Assembly (NCBI GenBank): GCA_964398655.1
Contig: CAYNNG010000020.1
Coordinates: 1 to 34,361 of the forward strand
Length of the DNA stretch: 34,361 bases
Direction of reading: 5' to 3'
Source: SFFI01 sp964398655
GTDB taxonomy: Bacteria > Bacillota > Clostridia > Saccharofermentanales > DTU023
Shown piece after piece: positions 31,933 through 34,361 of the stretch. The position numbers were made by a program, and so were the translations under genes. A model generated the notes under the pieces. That model saw only the letters and a program-made list of their open reading frames with translations, searched no databases and was not told the origin of the DNA. Position 1 is the first letter of the stretch. Every line of letters starts with the position of its first letter.

Positions 31933-33729
31933 CTATAACGAATAGTAATACTCACGGATGTATTGTGACATTAGCTTCCTCCTCATATCTAAGAAATTTA
32001 GATAATCGAATTCATCCATATTAACAAAATCAATTGGCACACAATTTTCTTCAAGATTTCGCTTTAAATCTTCTTGTGATGAAATTCCTCCAAAAGACTG
32101 ATTACCACCGTTGACTTGCTCTAACATCTTAGCCATATACTCTTTTGGTGAATCGGCTCCAATTTTAATGTTGATTTCAGATTGCGTATATACGTAGTTT
32201 GCAATTTGATTGTAATCCCGCTGATTTGAAAACCCTGAATTTTGAAGAAATTTTTTAGGGAAAACATGATGAATGTCTCCTCTTTGTTCAACTAAGGTTG
32301 GAACATCTATTTGTTCTGATAAAAAGCCTCGTGCACTATTTTTGATTTGTGCCATAACAAACACGTTAAAATATGGACTACTGCGAACAGAGGTATTGAG
32401 ATTATTAACTAATACGTTCTTCCAATATGCTTCTGATAGCACACCCTCTTCAGTTATGCGTAGGTATTCTTCTGGATCAGGTGTATCAAATCTCTTAACA
32501 TCAAAATCAAATGATGATTCTGGAGAACTAGAGTATCTAGTGGTAAGAAGAGATAAAACTATCCATTTTCGAACGACTTTCTCAATGGTATGAGCAGGAA
32601 CTCCTTTTTCCTTTAATAATAAATACAAAATATAGCCAAAATTCAATATATTTTTCGAACGAACCAAAGACTTGTCTATTATTCCTGTTGATTTAACAAT
32701 CATGATGAAACGTTTGAAGTTAGTTTCATTTACATAATCAAAGACACCATCTTTTAACTTGGCAAAAGACTCTTCAGCAATACTTTCGTGATTTTCTCTT
32801 GTCTTAAAATCTCTACCTGACAATAAACTAACCAAGTCAGCAATTTTGCCTCTTTTAAATTTATAAGTGAAAGCTACTCTTAGAACATCTGAATAACTTG
32901 GAATATAAATATCTTGACTTTCTCCTATTACCCATTTAATCCTTCTATATAGATCTGTATCCTGAAAGTCAGTATCATTAGCTAAAATTTGCTCATGGTC
33001 CATCGGTCTTTCCCAGAGGTGACAGAAATAATCTATGGTTTTCCTGATATTCGTTCCGTCGTATAAAGAGTCTGAAGAAATTTTCGACATAGCGAAATCC
33101 GCCTGAGATAACACAACGCCCTGCGAATTAATGCGAATGAAAACATCAGTAACTTCTTCTATTGATAAAGTATCAGATAACTCAATTACTCCAATGTCGA
33201 TACTTTTGATAGACTCCAAAGCTTTCATCCTATCGGCAATAAAATCTTCTTTACCCGACATATTATTATGTTGGCAGTACTTGCTAACAAAAGACCATTG
33301 AGAATAATCCTCAGAGAATATCTCACTAATATCAGATATCCAACTCACATCTTTTTTAATTGCAGGATTACTAACTTCAAAGATTTCTTCAAGAGGATTG
33401 AATGCAATCTTAATTCTCTTTTTTCGATAATTTTTATCAATTATAGGGAGACCAACTATGGATGCTTCCATAGCAGTAACCCGTTGCTGTCCATCAATTA
33501 ATATTTTTTTCCCTTTGGAAATACTACCATCTTTAAGAATGATATCAGGATTTCTCCAAATTATTAGATAGCCGACAGGATATCCCTTATATAATGAATC
33601 CATCAAATCTCTAACTTTAGCCGAATTCCAAACAAATGGACGTTGAATTTCAGGAATTGCAACCTCCCCTGAATCAATCCAATTCAAAACGTTTCTAACC
33701 TGCGTATTATACACATTATATTTAGACAT
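31933..33729 (-). CDS. DUF262 / HNH-type nuclease, GmrSD-like defence protein
   Basis: The 598-residue protein has an N-terminal DUF262 (GmrS-like, ParB/sulfiredoxin-fold) domain with IPEIQRPFVW (25-34), LYKGYPVGYLIIW (47-59) and IDGQQRVTA (78-86), which in GmrSD bind and hydrolyse nucleotides. The C-terminal part (about residues 480-590) carries DIHHVFPKKFLQ and YVYTQSEINIKIG, a DUF1524-like HNH nuclease motif with paired His and a later Asn. GmrSD-type (type IV) enzymes cut modified phage DNA; related single-chain proteins act in several anti-phage systems. The protein is AT-rich in codon use, unlike the left part of the window, and lies among phage and recombinase remnants. GAGGTAG precedes the ATG, with an extended -10 at 33761-33769. 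Whether it works alone or needs partners cannot be told. Confidence 0.85.
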   Translation of the reverse strand: MSKYNVYNTQVRNVLNWIDSGEVAIPEIQRPFVWNSAKVRDLMDSLYKGYPVGYLIIWRNPDIILKDGSISKGKKILIDGQQRVTAMEASIVGLPIIDKNYRKKRIKIAFNPLEEIFEVSNPAIKKDVSWISDISEIFSEDYSQWSFVSKYCQHNNMSGKEDFIADRMKALESIKSIDIGVIELSDTLSIEEVTDVFIRINSQGVVLSQADFAMSKISSDSLYDGTNIRKTIDYFCHLWERPMDHEQILANDTDFQDTDLYRRIKWVIGESQDIYIPSYSDVLRVAFTYKFKRGKIADLVSLLSGRDFKTRENHESIAEESFAKLKDGVFDYVNETNFKRFIMIVKSTGIIDKSLVRSKNILNFGYILYLLLKEKGVPAHTIEKVVRKWIVLSLLTTRYSSSPESSFDFDVKRFDTPDPEEYLRITEEGVLSEAYWKNVLVNNLNTSVRSSPYFNVFVMAQIKNSARGFLSEQIDVPTLVEQRGDIHHVFPKKFLQNSGFSNQRDYNQIANYVYTQSEINIKIGADSPKEYMAKMLEQVNGGNQSFGGISSQEDLKRNLEENCVPIDFVNMDEFDYLNFLDMRRKLMSQYIREYYYSL

Positions 33730-33760
33730 AATAGCTACCTCATAACCACCTTATACAAAA

Positions 33761-33769
33761 ATTATATCA
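33761..33769 (-). promoter_or_regulatory. Extended -10 (TGATATAAT) of the DUF262 gene
   Basis: On the minus strand TGATATAAT lies about 31 nt before the ATG at 33729, upstream of the GAGGTAG ribosome site. TTGTAA at 33786-33791 may be a weak -35 with 18-19 bp spacing. Confidence 0.55.
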
Positions 33770-33856
33770 GAGGGAAAGAATTTTTTTACAATTAGATATT
33801 TTATAGTTTTATAGGTCTTTTACCTAACAAACGGTTAGACGAGATTATTTAATATA

Positions 33857-33881
33857 CCAACTTAAGATGCCAACTTAAGAT
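33857..33881. repeat. 12-bp tandem duplication CCAACTTAAGAT
   Basis: Two identical copies separated by one G (33857-33868, 33870-33881), in a gene-free AT-rich stretch (33770-33985). Nothing else was identified in that stretch. Confidence 0.6.
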
Positions 33882-33985
33882 TTCTTGAACAGTTTCGACA
33901 TCGGCACATTCTTTTCATCAAGTTATAAATCATACAGACTATTAAAGTACGCTTGTAATGGTAGCCTAAGTCGACATAGGGGGTA

Positions 33986-34124
33986 ACACTAGCTACACGA
34001 AATTCATACTGTCTATACAAAATCGAACCGACTATATGAAAACCATACTAACTACACGAAAATCATACTGTCTATATGAAAATCAAACTAACTATATGAA
34101 AATCATACTGTCTACATGAAAATC
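33986..34124. repeat. Seven tandem 20-bp units, consensus ATACTRWCTAYAYGAAAATC
   Basis: Units start at 33986, 34006, 34026, 34045, 34065, 34085 and 34105; the third is 19 bp and the others are 20 bp. The last four differ from each other at only a few positions and alternate ACTAACTA and ACTGTCTA. There are no unrelated spacers, so this is not CRISPR. The 20-bp period equals that of the GGGTGCA array at 30649. It is non-coding and fits iterons or transposase/recombinase binding sites. Confidence 0.85.
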
Positions 34125-34142
34125 AAGACTTTCGTATGTTTG

Positions 34143-34209
34143 TGCACCCAGTCCAGTTAGAAAAATAAGAATCTCAGGAAATTAAGAATTTTACGCTCTG
34201 CTTGCACCC
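34143..34209. repeat. Inverted copies of the GGGTGCA box
   Basis: TGCACCC occurs at 34143-34149 and again at 34203-34209, the reverse complement of the box repeated at 30649-30785. Each copy lies near TTTCGTAT. The boxes point towards the left array, as expected for two ends of one element. Confidence 0.6.
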
Positions 34210-34262
34210 TTTCGTATTTTTAAGCAATCACCAAAAGCCTTATATCTCAAGCATTTCAAGAT

Positions 34263-34302
34263 ATAAAAAAGACTCTAGTGATTGTATCAATACTAGAGTC
34301 TT
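34263..34302 (-). terminator. Terminator downstream of tRNA-Cys
   Basis: The stem AAGACTCTAGT/ACTAGAGTCTT (34269-34279 and 34292-34302) is followed on the minus strand by a T-run, five bases after the tRNA 3' end. Confidence 0.85.
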
Positions 34303-34306
34303 GATT

Positions 34307-34361
34307 TGGAGGCACCACCCGGATTTGAACCGGGGCATAAAGGTTTTGCAGACCTCTGCCT
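34307..34361 (-). tRNA. tRNA-Cys (GCA), partial, cut by window edge
   Basis: On the minus strand the sequence ends in the encoded CCA (34307-34309). It contains the T-loop GGTTCAAATCC and the anticodon loop with GCA (34347-34349) in TCTGCAAAA. The 5' part, including most of the D arm, lies outside the window. tRNA genes are common integration sites, and the accessory region to its left is consistent with that, though no attachment duplicate was found. Confidence 0.9.

Noticed and set aside
33986..34124. CRISPR array
   Set aside because: Units are contiguous 20-bp repeats with no unique spacers, and no cas genes are present. The GGGTGCA array has repeats of only 7 bp.

Overview
The window looks like chromosomal DNA of an anaerobic, Gram-positive-type bacterium, most probably a member of the Clostridia (Bacillota). 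Supporting signs are strong GGAGG ribosome binding sites, a lipobox lipoprotein, an OatA-like cell-wall acyltransferase, HelD, HypA/HypB, and extended -10 promoters of the form TGNTATAAT. The genus cannot be fixed from this sequence. It is a scaffold: two runs of exactly 100 N (1202-1301, 15480-15579) are each flanked by the same short sequence on both sides, so they look like failed joins rather than missing DNA.

Left part (1-13359), housekeeping and envelope genes: a nested inverted repeat that could be a structured RNA; a Lys/Ala-rich histone-H1-like protein overlapping cytidine deaminase; a DUF2079 membrane protein with a pentapeptide-like tail; a HelD-type helicase; a PflA-like radical SAM protein; a family 2 glycosyltransferase; an alpha/beta hydrolase; a CDF cation exporter; and an acyltransferase-3/SGNH protein. 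Three starts here lie 6-7 nt downstream of a -10-like box with no ribosome binding site, which suggests leaderless mRNAs.

Middle part (13360-24201): a dipeptide/oligopeptide ABC transporter locus in which the substrate-binding protein is intact but both permeases and the first ATPase are cut and fused by deletions, and the second ATPase has an in-frame stop. Then come uridine kinase, a lipoprotein, an XRE regulator with an ABC exporter, and a divergent TetR regulator with a heavily deleted MATE efflux gene. The divergent region between the XRE and TetR genes carries two clear palindromic operators.

Hyp operon (30113 down to 24137, minus strand): small membrane protein(s), a flavoprotein closely resembling Propionibacterium/Cutibacterium polyunsaturated fatty acid isomerase, hypB, a 962-residue iron-sulfur/FAD/NAD(P) oxidoreductase, and hypA. 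The last three are translationally coupled. No nickel enzyme is in the window. This operon is the best candidate for an undescribed system: nickel-chaperone genes wrapped around an electron-transfer flavoprotein, downstream of a lipid-isomerase-like flavoprotein.

Right end (30114-34361), AT-rich accessory DNA: a truncated large serine recombinase joined head-on to a truncated endolysin tail, a DUF262/HNH-type GmrSD-like nuclease, two non-coding arrays with a 20-bp period (GGGTGCA boxes on the left, a different 20-bp unit on the right, followed by inverted TGCACCC boxes), and a partial tRNA-Cys. This looks like a degenerate mobile/defence island ending beside a tRNA gene.
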